DNA of 48,407 bases from Blastocatellia bacterium (GCA_035275065.1 DATENM010000029.1:1-48407), one strand, 5' to 3'. Shown: positions 10,711 to 19,338, counted from the first letter of the stretch. The notes: a model not told the origin generated them from the sequence alone. Numbers and translations: made by a program.

Positions 10711-12657
10711 TCAGCGGGCCGCGGCTTTGCTCGCCAGCAGGCTCGACATCGCCGCGTGGTTGTAACTTCTCGCCAGGTCGGCAGCCGTCTGTCCCTGCTT
10801 GTTCTTGACCTTCAAATCGGCGCCGGCGGCGAGCAGCGCGGCGAGCACCTCTGTGTCGCCAAAGTCAATCGAAGCGGCATACAGCAGCGGCGTCATGCCG
10901 AAGCGATCCACATGGTTGACGTCCGCGCCGTGGGCGATCAGCGCCCTGGCCGTGGCAGGGCGGTTGGCGATAACGGCCCAGTCAAGAATCGAGATGCCGT
11001 CATCGTCCGTTTCGTTCGGATTCGCGCCCTTGCTAATCAGGTACTCAACCATTGTCGGGTCGTTGCCGGATACGGTGTAGAGCAGCGGTGAGACAGGAAA
11101 TCTGCCGATCAGTTTCATGCGGTCATTGATATTTGCGCCGGCATCGAGCAGCGCTCCGACCATCTGCGTGTCAAAGGCCAGCAGGGCATAGAAGACCGCC
11201 GAGGCGTTGTTGCGCACCTCGACGCCTTTCTCGTTGTTTGGCCGGGCGCCTTTCTCCAACAGCAAGCGGACGACTTCGACGTTGCCGGGATACTGCGCGG
11301 CGGCGGTCAGCGGCGTGATGCCGGTTGCGGCGCGGGCATTCACGTCAGCGCCGCGCTCGACCAGCAGCCGTACCTTCTCAAGATCGCGCGCCGCCATCAT
11401 CAAGGCGGTCGTGCCCTCGGCGGTTTTGCTATCCGGCTTCATGCCGGCGTCGAGCAGCCTTTTCAGATCCGCCGCGCGGCCATTCAAGGCGACTGCCATC
11501 CACTCGGCTTCAGCCGGCGCGAACTCCGAGAGCGTGCGCGGGGCACCTTTCGCAGGGATCGCCTGCATCAAGGCCGCTGCCGCCCAACTGCTGCCCATCA
11601 TCGAAACGAACTGGTCATGCTGGAACGGGAAGCCTGTCTCAAAGTAAGGCGGGCTGACGGGCGCGGGCGGGTGCAGGCGCGACCTGACATGCCACGAGCC
11701 GTCGGCTTCTTGAGTCTTGAGCAGGTAGCGCAGTCCGCGCTGGTAAACCGGATCGCTGATCGGCAATCCCGCGCCCTCGTGCAGCGCCGCCAGCGCCTCG
11801 CCGGTCGAATAAGCGTCGCTTGGTAAGCCGGCCAACTCGCACCAGCCGCCGTCCTCGCGCTGTTCGGCCAGCAGTTGCCGCGCGGCATTCTTGCACGCCT
11901 TCACGTCGGCGCCCGTCCAGTGCAGGCCGAGCAACTGCATGGCGCGCTCTTCGGTGCTTCGCGGCGTGGCCTTCAGCAGCCACGCTCTCGCCTTGAGGGT
12001 GCGCGATTGATTCTCGCTTTTCATTTGTTCAGGCAGGTACAGCCGCATGGCCTGAGCGCAGATCGCCGTCGCGGTGAAGCGGCTGTTAGATTGCGGCGGG
12101 CGAGAGTCAATCATGAACCAGCCCCCGTCGGCGAGCTGGCGCGAAGCGATCATCTGGGCGTAGGCGCCGGTCGCCAGATTGGGCTTGATGCCGGCAGCGT
12201 GCGCCGCTACCAGTGTCCAGCCATTGGAGACGGCGTCGATGAAATCGTATCCCTGAACCGCGGCGTCCAAATCTTTGAGAGAGCCGAAGACCGCCGCGGT
12301 CTCTTCGCGCGCCGCCGCTTCATCCATCGGGATGCCGCGTTCGCGCGCCAGCTTGAAGGGGATTTCGGGGAGCAACTGGTTATGACACGAGGCGCAAGTC
12401 TCTCGCTTGTACCAGCCGCTTTGCGCCTGTTGAATGAGCTTGAGGGCTTTTGTCGAAGCGGCGCGCAGCTCGGCTTCCGCGACAGGTATCGCCGGCGCAT
12501 CGCGGGGCGTCGCGGTGAAGGCCGCCGGCTTGAAGTTGACAGGCGGGCTGTCTGTGATCTCGCCGACCGCTTGCGGCGACGTTGCCGTTTCAGACGTTTG
12601 TTGAAAGCCGATGAAGATGACGGCGACTGAGAAACCGAGGAGCAGTAGTTTTTTCAC
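10711..12657 (-). CDS. Exported heme-motif / helical-toroid / ankyrin-repeat protein
   Basis: 648 residues from a GTG at 12655-12657, which has GGAGG 6 bases upstream. A longer frame begins 14 codons earlier without such a site. Residues 1-25 (KKLLLLGFSVAVIFIGF) are a signal sequence or anchor. One CASCH heme c-binding motif is at 88-92. About residues 120-390 carry repeats of the terpenoid-cyclase/prenyltransferase toroid kind (ADGGWF, EDGGWC, ADGSWHVRS), without a recognised catalytic acid motif. About 395-645 are ankyrin repeats (GTTALMMAA, GADVNARAATGITPLTAAAQ, GADVNHVDRFGMTPLLYAA, GADLKVKNKQGQTAADLA). A periplasmic redox-linked binding protein is a reasonable inference; the reaction or partner is unknown. 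It follows the metalloprotease gene on the same strand, 108 bases away. Confidence 0.85.
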   Translation of the reverse strand: MKKLLLLGFSVAVIFIGFQQTSETATSPQAVGEITDSPPVNFKPAAFTATPRDAPAIPVAEAELRAASTKALKLIQQAQSGWYKRETCASCHNQLLPEIPFKLARERGIPMDEAAAREETAAVFGSLKDLDAAVQGYDFIDAVSNGWTLVAAHAAGIKPNLATGAYAQMIASRQLADGGWFMIDSRPPQSNSRFTATAICAQAMRLYLPEQMKSENQSRTLKARAWLLKATPRSTEERAMQLLGLHWTGADVKACKNAARQLLAEQREDGGWCELAGLPSDAYSTGEALAALHEGAGLPISDPVYQRGLRYLLKTQEADGSWHVRSRLHPPAPVSPPYFETGFPFQHDQFVSMMGSSWAAAALMQAIPAKGAPRTLSEFAPAEAEWMAVALNGRAADLKRLLDAGMKPDSKTAEGTTALMMAARDLEKVRLLVERGADVNARAATGITPLTAAAQYPGNVEVVRLLLEKGARPNNEKGVEVRNNASAVFYALLAFDTQMVGALLDAGANINDRMKLIGRFPVSPLLYTVSGNDPTMVEYLISKGANPNETDDDGISILDWAVIANRPATARALIAHGADVNHVDRFGMTPLLYAASIDFGDTEVLAALLAAGADLKVKNKQGQTAADLARSYNHAAMSSLLASKAAAR

Positions 12658-12765
12658 GAGGAGCCTCCAGATTGAGAGAGCCGGCCGCAGTGCCCGCAAG
12701 GCGCGGGCGTGTGGGCGATAGGCTTCGGACGAATGAGCAGTACGGCGCGGGCGGCAGGCCCGGTT

Positions 12766-15423
12766 TCATTCGACTGTGAGCAAGTAAGGCGGCGAAGCGA
12801 GGCCGCCCGGATTGACGACGCGGATTTCGTGTGTGCCGGTGCCTAGCGACACCGGTTTCGCAATCAGTCCCCCGGCGTCGAAGCGCGCGGCGACCTGCGC
12901 CCCATCAATCGTCAGGGTCGCGCTGGCATCGATGCGCTCGCCGTTGACGATCAGCTTGCGGCTGCCGGGCTTATACTTCACCTTACTGATGGCCGGCAGC
13001 GGTTGAGGTTCTGTAACTTTAATCGCAAGCGCGCCGCTGGCGCTTTGATTGCGCTGATCGCGCACCGCGAGCGTGACACTGAAATCGCCGCTCGCCGCGG
13101 GCGTCCCGGTCACCGCGCCGGTGGCGGCATTGAGCGTCAGGCCCGCCGGCAGCGCGCCCGCCGTGAGCGACCAGGCGTAAGGCGGCGTGCCGCCCGAAGC
13201 CGTCGGCTGATAAGTGAACGGCTCGCCTTTAACGCCCTGTAGGCTTGTCGCCAGCGAGAGCGCCAATGGCGCGGGCGGCGCCGGCGCGACGGTGATCGAA
13301 AACGTCCGCTGGGCCGTGCGCGAGGCGGCATCCATGACCTGCGCGGTGACGGTCGCTGAGCCCGCCGCTGCCGGCGTGCCGCTGATCAGTCCGCTCTGCG
13401 GGTTCAGGCTCAAGCCCGCGGGCAGCGCACCGCTTACGAGCGACCATGTGAAAGGCGACGTGCCGCCAACGACTGCGAGTTGATAGCTGAAAGGCGTACC
13501 GGCGGCGGCTTGCAGAGGGTTGACGTTGTCTATGCTGGGCGGGCCGGCGGTGACGACGATCTGCACGCTCGGCGACGGCTGGCCGAAAAAGCCCTTGCCC
13601 TCCTGATACAACTGCCATTGGAAATTATAAGTGCCGGCGGTGCGCGGCGCGGTCGCGGTGAACTGGATGGTCAGCTGATCGCTCTTGAGCGTGAAGCCCG
13701 GAACGGCGACGGCGGCAACACCCCATACGGCGTTGCCGGGCGGGCTCTGCGCCGCCAGCTCGACGGTTGAACCGTCCCACATCTGGCTGCCGACGTTGAA
13801 CCATTTCAAGGTGGCGTTGAAGCGCTGGCCGGCTTGCACGGTCGACGCCACGCTTTGAGAAATGTAGCGCGAATCAAAAGGCAGCGCCGGGCGCACGGTG
13901 ATCGTTAACAACTTCTGCTGAACGTTGCCGGCGCCATCGTCAACCTGCGCCTTGAAGCTGAAGGTGCCGGTTTCAAGCGGCACGCCCGTGAGGATGCCGC
14001 CGGTGTTGAGCGCCAGACCGCTCGGCGGCCTGCCGTAACCGGGGGCGATGCTCCAGGTGTGCGGCAGGATGCCGCCCGAAGAGACAATCGGCTGAACATA
14101 ACGAATCTGATCGACCGCGTCCGGCAGCAATCCCGTCGTGTCAATGGCCAGCGGGCGCGGGCCTGGATCGTTGATCGGGTAGACGAAGGCAAGGCCGTTG
14201 GCGTCGTCGTCGGTGATCGAAGCGCAGCGCCCATCAAAGTGTGCCGTGCCATTCATCGTCGCGTCGGGGTATTGCGAATGGCCGAGCCCGAGCGCATGAC
14301 CAAACTCATGCGTCGCCACTTCGCGCAGGCTGCAATGATCGTCATAGCTGTCGGTGGCGTAAGGATTGAGCGAGACGAACCCATAGACCGCTTTGACGAA
14401 GGTCTGACCGTTGACCTGTTTGGTTTCGTCGCTCGTCCACTTCAGGCCGCCGAGCGCGATGATCCGGCCCTGCACAGGTGACGGCGAGAAGCGCAGATCG
14501 CAGTTGTTAAAGGTAAAAGCATTCACCGTGCGTAGCGTCGGGCAGACGTTGCGCGCCCCGCCGTTGACCAGCCGCAGGCTACACCCGGCGATGTTCGTCC
14601 ATGCGGTCAGGGCCGCGCCGACATCATCGATCACCTGCGGGTTGGGCGCGAGATCGGGATTGATGTAGAAGACCACCGGCTGATTGCTGTCGGGCTCGAA
14701 CCAGCGCACGGACTTCACCGAATAGATCAAGGTGAATTGCGGGCGCATCTCGCCACGGGTGATGGCGCCGGCGTATTCGCGCGGCTCAGCCAGGCAAGGC
14801 ACGCCGGCATAGGTCGCCGCTTCAAAGGCGTCGGCGCGCTCCCGGTTGACCGCGAGCCGCGCTTTGATGACGCGCCGGTAATCATTCAGCCGCGGTTGAT
14901 CGGCGGCAGGCGCGGAAGCGTGACGGCGCGTGGCCGCCTGCGCGCGCATCGCGTCGCAGCCGGGATCAGCGCGAATGAGCAAGGGTTCGCCGCCCGCGGG
15001 GTCTTCGGCAATCGTCAACTTACCGAATGACATTTGATGAACCCGGAGGCTGCCGTCAGCCCAGGTGTCGAGGTAGAGCAAGACGCGCTCGCCGCGCGCA
15101 AACTGCGGCGTGCCGTAGACGATGCTGCCCTGACCGTCAGCCTCGCCGCCTTCTTCTTTCAGGACGATGCGGTGCGCATTGATCTCGCCCTTGAGCGTCT
15201 CCTCAACGTCAACAGTGATGTAGGTGAAGACGCGATCTTGCTCGGCGTCCAGCCGGCAGGCGAGCGAGCGCACTTTGCCGATGACGATGGCGCGCGCGCC
15301 TGTGATCAGGTCGTCATCGCCGGTGAAGTCACCCGTGGCGCGGCGCTCCGTCCTGGCGTTGCCCGCCAGCGCGATCAACAGCGCCAGACACGTCAGGCTG
15401 AGTTTAGGGATCATGCTTCTCAC
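12766..15423 (-). CDS. Secreted matrixin-like zinc metalloprotease with Ig-like repeats
   Basis: 885 residues with a signal peptide (about 1-24). Residues 40-130 form a beta-rich domain (ARAIVIGKVRSLACRL...VEETLKGE). The peptidase domain spans about 225-430, with the metzincin zinc motif HEFGHALGLGH at 372-382. M391 lies in the segment TMNGTAHFDG shortly after it; whether this is the Met-turn is unclear. Then come a putative Ig (He_PIG) domain (about 435-515), an NBR1-type FW Ig domain (about 521-626, LKWFNVGSQMWDG), two He_PIG repeats (about 629-714 and 717-801, each with LPAGLSLN/LPAGLTLN and GTPAA) and a TIG/IPT-like tail (about 807-885). It is likely extracellular or cell-surface, degrading protein or binding polymers through the repeats. 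The start is uncertain: GTG at 15423 or ATG at 15414, both with weak ribosome binding sites. Confidence 0.88.
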   Translation of the reverse strand: MRSMIPKLSLTCLALLIALAGNARTERRATGDFTGDDDLITGARAIVIGKVRSLACRLDAEQDRVFTYITVDVEETLKGEINAHRIVLKEEGGEADGQGSIVYGTPQFARGERVLLYLDTWADGSLRVHQMSFGKLTIAEDPAGGEPLLIRADPGCDAMRAQAATRRHASAPAADQPRLNDYRRVIKARLAVNRERADAFEAATYAGVPCLAEPREYAGAITRGEMRPQFTLIYSVKSVRWFEPDSNQPVVFYINPDLAPNPQVIDDVGAALTAWTNIAGCSLRLVNGGARNVCPTLRTVNAFTFNNCDLRFSPSPVQGRIIALGGLKWTSDETKQVNGQTFVKAVYGFVSLNPYATDSYDDHCSLREVATHEFGHALGLGHSQYPDATMNGTAHFDGRCASITDDDANGLAFVYPINDPGPRPLAIDTTGLLPDAVDQIRYVQPIVSSGGILPHTWSIAPGYGRPPSGLALNTGGILTGVPLETGTFSFKAQVDDGAGNVQQKLLTITVRPALPFDSRYISQSVASTVQAGQRFNATLKWFNVGSQMWDGSTVELAAQSPPGNAVWGVAAVAVPGFTLKSDQLTIQFTATAPRTAGTYNFQWQLYQEGKGFFGQPSPSVQIVVTAGPPSIDNVNPLQAAAGTPFSYQLAVVGGTSPFTWSLVSGALPAGLSLNPQSGLISGTPAAAGSATVTAQVMDAASRTAQRTFSITVAPAPPAPLALSLATSLQGVKGEPFTYQPTASGGTPPYAWSLTAGALPAGLTLNAATGAVTGTPAASGDFSVTLAVRDQRNQSASGALAIKVTEPQPLPAISKVKYKPGSRKLIVNGERIDASATLTIDGAQVAARFDAGGLIAKPVSLGTGTHEIRVVNPGGLASPPYLLTVE

Positions 15424-15480
15424 ACAGTTTCTCGCAGGGGACGGGGGAGCTTAAACGTTTCCGTCTGACTTGCCGCCATT

Positions 15481-15509
15481 GATATAGCGGAAGGTGACCG
15501 AGATGGCAA
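15481..15509 (-). promoter_or_regulatory. Probable promoter for the metalloprotease gene
   Basis: On the minus strand, TTGCCA (15509-15504), a 17-base spacer and TATATC (15486-15481). The start would be near 15474, about 50 bases upstream of the coding start. The mobile element copy at 15528-15660 lies 18 bases upstream of the -35 box. Confidence 0.55.
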
Positions 15510-15527
15510 GAGTCATCGGGGAAGTGA

Positions 15528-15660
15528 CAGGATCTATTCATTCTCGAATAACCATTGGGGGATGAACCGCCAAGACGCCAAGACCGCCAAGAAAAGCTCG
15601 GCGTTCTCTTGGCGTCCTTGGCGTCTTGGCGGTTCAAGTCCGGAGAATGAATAGACCCTG
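15528..15660. mobile_element. 133-bp palindromic miniature element, copy 1, with 10-bp target duplication
   Basis: The ends are inverted: CAGGATCTATTCATTCTC on the left (one base off) and GAGAATGAATAGACCCTG on the right. Inside are long arms made of AACCGCCAAGACGCCAAG and its complement around a central loop. The identical 10-mer ggggaagtga flanks both sides (15518-15527 and 15661-15670), as expected of a target-site duplication. Compared with the copy at 18444-18576 it differs at two positions. It encodes no transposase, so it would be a non-autonomous MITE-like element mobilised from elsewhere. Confidence 0.85.
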
Positions 15661-15666
15661 GGGGAA

Positions 15667-15770
15667 GTGACGAGTGACAAGTGACAAGTGACAAGACGTT
15701 GTCACTCGATCTACTCGAATGCGGCGGCAGGCGCAGCCCTCTTGTCACTTGTCACTTGTCACTTGTCACT
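15667..15770. repeat. Inverted pair of GACAAGT heptamer repeats at the 3' end of the PBP gene
   Basis: The left arm 15667-15695 (gtgacgagtgacaagtgacaag...) and right arm 15741-15770 (cttgtcacttgtcacttgtc...) are period-7 inverted copies with a roughly 45-base loop. The right arm contains the TGA stop codon of the PBP gene (15766-15768). The left arm overlaps one copy of the target duplication of the neighbouring mobile element. Confidence 0.8.
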
Positions 15771-18291
15771 GATTAGGTTTGTCGGCCGCCTTCTTGACCT
15801 GTTTGCGAGTGGGTGGCGGCGGGGCATCTTCCGGCGGCTCGCCATCAAGCGGCGGCCTGGTGTCTTTGTCGGGCTTGCCTTCAGGGTATTCGAAGCCGGG
15901 CAGCAGCGGCTCAGCAGGCTTGTCGCCTGTGTGAGCATTGCATGCTTCGGTCGGCTGTGTGCCTTCGATGAAATACTCTGTGCGCTTGGTGGGGCACTGC
16001 TCGGTGGCAAGCATGCCCGTCGCCGGATCAATCTCTTCGCTGACGATATCGTCGGGCTTCGGGAAACTGTCGCCGCCAAGCTCGGGCCTGAGCGCCAGGG
16101 CTTGCTTCATGAACGCCGTCCAGATGGGCAGGGCGGACTTCGCGCCCTCAAGCCCAAGCTCCGAGTTGTCGTCGAAGCCGACCCAGACGGCGCAGACCAG
16201 ATTCGGCGTGTAGCCGGCGAACCAGCCATCGCGCGACGTGCCGGTCTTTCCCGCGGCCAGCCCTTTGAATCCCATGGCGCGGGCGCGCGCCGCCGTGCCG
16301 CGATTCAACACGTCCTGCAATATCGAAGTCGTCAGCCAGGCGACTTCAGGCCGCAGCGCCTGCCGTGACGACGGCTTTGCTTCGACAATCGCCACGCCGT
16401 TGCTGTTGGTGACGCGCTTGATCGGACTGGCTTCGGTCAGCACGCCGCCGTTGGCGAACGCCGTGTAAGCTTGCGCCACCTGCAATGGCGTCGCTTCCGT
16501 CGTGCCGAGCGCCAGCGCCGGGTACGGCTGCGGCTTCGGCAGCCCGAGCTTTTCGGCCATGCGAGCGATCTTTCCATAGCCGACTTTTTCGGCAACGCGC
16601 ACGGTGACGACGTTGAGCGAATGGGTCAGCGCGTCGCGCAGCGAGACGTTCTGATTGGCGTAAGTCTTGCCGAAGTTCTCCGGCGAGTAGGTCTGCCCGC
16701 GCCCGTAGAGAAACGTCTCCGGCGCGTCCATGAACTCTGAGGCCGCGGTGATCTTCTCGTCGGCCTGATCGTCATAGGCCGAGTTCAGCGCCGTCGCATA
16801 AACAATCGGCTTGAAGACCGAGCCGGGCTGACGGTTGGCATCCGTGGCGCGATTGAGCTGGCTCTGCCCGTAGTCGCGCCCGCCGACCATGGCGATGATT
16901 TCGCCGGTCTTCGGATTCATGGCAACCAGCGCCGCTTGCAGCGTGCCCGCCGGGATAGGGTTCTTCTTGCGCTTGGCAAAGATGGGGTCAAGCTGGGTCA
17001 GTGTGTCGCCGACCGCTTTGTCGGCGGCGCGCTGCAATTCCAGGTCAACCGACGAATAGACGCGGAAGGATTGCCGCGCCAGGTCGCGCGACATGCCTTC
17101 GTTGAGCAACTGCTGTTGCAGGTAGTCAACGAAATACGGCGCGTCGCTATTGACGGCGGTGTTGCGCGGCTGGATTTCCAGCTTGGTGGCCTTTGCCGCC
17201 TCGGCCTTATCTTTGGGAATGAAGCCGGCCTCGACCATCGCGTCGAGCACTTGATTGCGCCGGGCGCGGGCGCGCTCGGGGTCGCGGTAAGGCGAATAGA
17301 GACTCGGCCCGCGAATGATGCCGGCGAGGAAGGCGGCTTCGGGCAGCGTCAGGTTGACGACATCTTTGTTGAAGTAGGCCGAGGACGCTTCGCCAACGCC
17401 GTTGATCGAATAGCTGCCCGACTGACCCATGTAGATTTCGTTGGCGTAGAGCTGAAATATCTCTTCCTTCTTGAGCTTGGTTTCAAGCGTCACGGCGATC
17501 ATCATCTCTTGCATCTTGCGCTTGAGCGTGCGCTCCGGCGTCAGGAAGAAATTCTTGACGAGCTGCTGAGTGATCGAAGAGCCGCCCTCTTGCATCTGGC
17601 CTTCGCTGACGTCGCGGAACAGGGCGCGGGCGATGCCGCGCACGTTGATGCCCGAATGCTCGAAGAACTGCCGGTCTTCGATGGCGACGACGGCGTTGAT
17701 GTAATCCTTCGGCAGGTCTTTGTAAGAGACGAGCTTCTGTTTCTGCCGCGCCTTGTCGTTCGAGATGGCGGTCATCATCTCCGGCTCAAGCTGTGCCTGA
17801 TCGAGATTGCGCTTGGAATCGAGGTCGGTGATCTGGCGGACGCCTTTGCCGCCGGCCCCGAAGACGATCAAGACGTTAGGGAACTGCCGCGCGTTGTTGA
17901 TGACGGCGTCGCTCGACGAATGAATCTCCAGGGCGTTGCCTTTGTCGACGTAGCGCCCGCGCTTCGAGTCGGCCTCTTTGGCGGCGTCAACGTAGCCGAT
18001 GTTGTCGAGATAGGCTTTGATCGATAGCAGGGTGGCGCCCGAGCCCTGGCGGATGGTGCGCGGCGCGGCATAGATGCCGGTGGTGCGGACGACGACATCG
18101 CCGCGCAAGCGCGCGTCAATCAGCGCCGAGTACTTGATGTAGAAGAAGGCGAATAGGGAAGCGAATAGGAGCGCCAGAACCGCCAGCACAATGGCGAGCT
18201 TGCGCGTGAAGACGCGCCGCCACAGCGGCGGGCGGCGTTGTTCAACGACCCGGATGACGCGCGTATTGGCTTTGCGGGTTATTGTCGCCAA
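15766..18291 (-). CDS. Bifunctional class A penicillin-binding protein, PBP1b type
   Basis: Inner-membrane peptidoglycan synthase with glycosyltransferase and transpeptidase activities. 841 residues. A cytoplasmic basic tail is followed by a membrane span (about 31-52), then a UB2H-like domain (about 66-155), which points to PBP1b rather than PBP1a. The GT51 domain has E205 in AIEDRQFFEHSG and SSITQQLVKN (238-247). The transpeptidase domain has S491-V-F-K494, S558-L-N560 and K682-T-G. The acidic/proline-rich tail (PPLDGEPPEDAPPPP) is low complexity. The only plausible start is TTG at 18289-18291, just after an in-frame stop, and it has no clear ribosome binding site. The stop codon lies in a heptamer repeat. 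It is flanked on both sides by copies of the same miniature element. Confidence 0.94.
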   Translation of the reverse strand: MATITRKANTRVIRVVEQRRPPLWRRVFTRKLAIVLAVLALLFASLFAFFYIKYSALIDARLRGDVVVRTTGIYAAPRTIRQGSGATLLSIKAYLDNIGYVDAAKEADSKRGRYVDKGNALEIHSSSDAVINNARQFPNVLIVFGAGGKGVRQITDLDSKRNLDQAQLEPEMMTAISNDKARQKQKLVSYKDLPKDYINAVVAIEDRQFFEHSGINVRGIARALFRDVSEGQMQEGGSSITQQLVKNFFLTPERTLKRKMQEMMIAVTLETKLKKEEIFQLYANEIYMGQSGSYSINGVGEASSAYFNKDVVNLTLPEAAFLAGIIRGPSLYSPYRDPERARARRNQVLDAMVEAGFIPKDKAEAAKATKLEIQPRNTAVNSDAPYFVDYLQQQLLNEGMSRDLARQSFRVYSSVDLELQRAADKAVGDTLTQLDPIFAKRKKNPIPAGTLQAALVAMNPKTGEIIAMVGGRDYGQSQLNRATDANRQPGSVFKPIVYATALNSAYDDQADEKITAASEFMDAPETFLYGRGQTYSPENFGKTYANQNVSLRDALTHSLNVVTVRVAEKVGYGKIARMAEKLGLPKPQPYPALALGTTEATPLQVAQAYTAFANGGVLTEASPIKRVTNSNGVAIVEAKPSSRQALRPEVAWLTTSILQDVLNRGTAARARAMGFKGLAAGKTGTSRDGWFAGYTPNLVCAVWVGFDDNSELGLEGAKSALPIWTAFMKQALALRPELGGDSFPKPDDIVSEEIDPATGMLATEQCPTKRTEYFIEGTQPTEACNAHTGDKPAEPLLPGFEYPEGKPDKDTRPPLDGEPPEDAPPPPTRKQVKKAADKPNQ

Positions 18292-18320
18292 GTCTTGATA
18301 AACTCAACTTCCTTTTACCG

Positions 18321-18352
18321 ATTCGCAGACTTAGATACCACTTTCTGCGAAT
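18321..18352 (-). promoter_or_regulatory. Inverted repeat in the PBP leader
   Basis: ATTCGCAGA (18321-18329) and TCTGCGAAT (18344-18352) are perfect 9-base inverted copies around 14 bases, 30-61 bases upstream of the PBP start. It could be an operator for a dimeric regulator or an mRNA hairpin. No regulator gene is nearby to decide this. Confidence 0.45.
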
Positions 18353-18443
18353 GGGTTCGTTGGTCTGTTAAATAAAATCTGCGGGGCTAAACCAAACTCT
18401 AGCACTGATGCGCCGCAAAAGGCAAAAGCGGGCAGGCAATGCG

Positions 18444-18576
18444 CAGGGTCTATTCATTCTCGAATAACCATTGGGGGATGAACCGCCAAGACGCCAAGAC
18501 CGCCAAGAAAAGCTCGGCGTTCTCTTGGCGGCCTTGGCGTCTTGGCGGTTCAAGTCCGGAGAATGAATAGACCCTG
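18444..18576. mobile_element. 133-bp palindromic miniature element, copy 2, with 10-bp target duplication
   Basis: Perfect 18-bp terminal inverted repeats CAGGGTCTATTCATTCTC / GAGAATGAATAGACCCTG. The internal arms (AACCGCCAAGACGCCAAG followed by a CCGCCAAGA extension, and their complement) match at 27 of 28 positions. Different flanking bases from copy 1, aggcaatgcg, are directly repeated on both sides (18434-18443 and 18577-18586). The two copies thus sit in unrelated target sites. This copy is the better-paired of the two. It lies between the PBP gene and the DUF2911-like gene. Confidence 0.88.
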
Positions 18577-18633
18577 AGGCAATGCGGAACGAGCAGATAA
18601 CGCAAGGAATGTAAGAAAGAAGACCGCCGAGAC

Positions 18634-18681
18634 ACACAGAGACACGGAGAAAAACGCTCTGCTTCCTCCGTGTCTCTGTGT
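18634..18681 (-). terminator. Long hairpin downstream of the DUF2911-like gene, probable terminator
   Basis: ACACAGAGACACGGAG (18634-18649) and its exact complement (18666-18681) form a 16-bp stem around a 16-base loop, 18 bases after the stop codon at 18700. The minus-strand continuation is T-rich (gtcttctttctt). The same stem sequence style (cagagacac) is common in dispersed bacterial palindromes, so it may also be a repeat element. It would close the long transcript that carries the permease array. Confidence 0.5.
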
Positions 18682-18699
18682 TCAACTGGCGATGGCGGC

Positions 18700-19338
18700 C
18701 TAGTCGGCGGTCGGCACAGGCACCACGACAGGGGCGCTAAACTGCCACTTGCCCCAACTGATGCGCAGGGTCACATCTTTCGGGTTGCCGCGTTTGAAGA
18801 GCAGATCAATCGTCAGCTTGTCTTTGGTCTCGGCTGCCGTTTCAATCGTCATCGGCGCTTTAAAGGCGACCGGCGCGCGACCGATCTCGGAAGCGTCAAT
18901 GTGCGCGGCGCGCGCTTTCGCCGGATCGATGAAGACCAGGCTCCAGGTCGCGCCGTCTGCCGAGCGATGCAGGCCGAGATACCACAGGCCCGCCGGAATC
19001 TGCGTGCCGGCAACCGTCAGCGGCATGTCTGTGTCGAGCGTCGTCCAGAAATTGCTCCCCAGGCGATAGACCTTGCCTTTGGTAAAAGCGTCGAACTTCG
19101 CCGTGTCCTCGTAATCTGCCTTCCAGAGCGGGCGACCGTAATCAATCGCAAACTGGCCGGCGCCCATGTCCTTTTTCGTGTTCCAGAAGCCGACGCGGGT
19201 GGTGCCGCGCTCCGGCGAATCGCTGCCGAAGGCGACGATGGGCGGCGGCGCCGGCTTGTTATTCTGCGCCCCGGCCAGGCTGCCGAAGCAAAGCATTAAG
19301 GTGGCTCCAAGAACCGCCAGTGTCATAGCTCTACGCAT
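18700..19338 (-). CDS. Secreted DUF2911-like protein
   Basis: 212 residues with a signal peptide (MRRAMTLAVLGATLMLCFGSLAGAQ). The mature part matches the DUF2911 pattern: IDYGRPLWK near the start, GKVYRLGSNFWTTLDTDMPLTVAG, then IPAGLWYLGLHRSADGATWSLVFID and a C-terminal beta segment DVTLRISWGKWQFSAPV. The biochemical function of this family is unknown. GGAGG lies 9 bases upstream of the ATG. Only 18 bases separate it from the stop codon of the last permease gene of the array, so it is probably the final gene of that transcript, and a hairpin follows it. Confidence 0.85.
   Translation of the reverse strand: MRRAMTLAVLGATLMLCFGSLAGAQNNKPAPPPIVAFGSDSPERGTTRVGFWNTKKDMGAGQFAIDYGRPLWKADYEDTAKFDAFTKGKVYRLGSNFWTTLDTDMPLTVAGTQIPAGLWYLGLHRSADGATWSLVFIDPAKARAAHIDASEIGRAPVAFKAPMTIETAAETKDKLTIDLLFKRGNPKDVTLRISWGKWQFSAPVVVPVPTAD

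Noticed and set aside
12692..12708. Hairpin GCCCGC/GCGGGC as a terminator after the metalloprotease gene
   Set aside because: Only a 6-bp stem with no T-tract; GC-rich inverted hexamers are expected by chance here.
15404..15748. Small protein frames inside the 133-bp elements (for example NRQDAKDAK-type peptides)
   Set aside because: They are translations of palindromic repeat DNA that recur with both element copies and have no ribosome binding site or partner.
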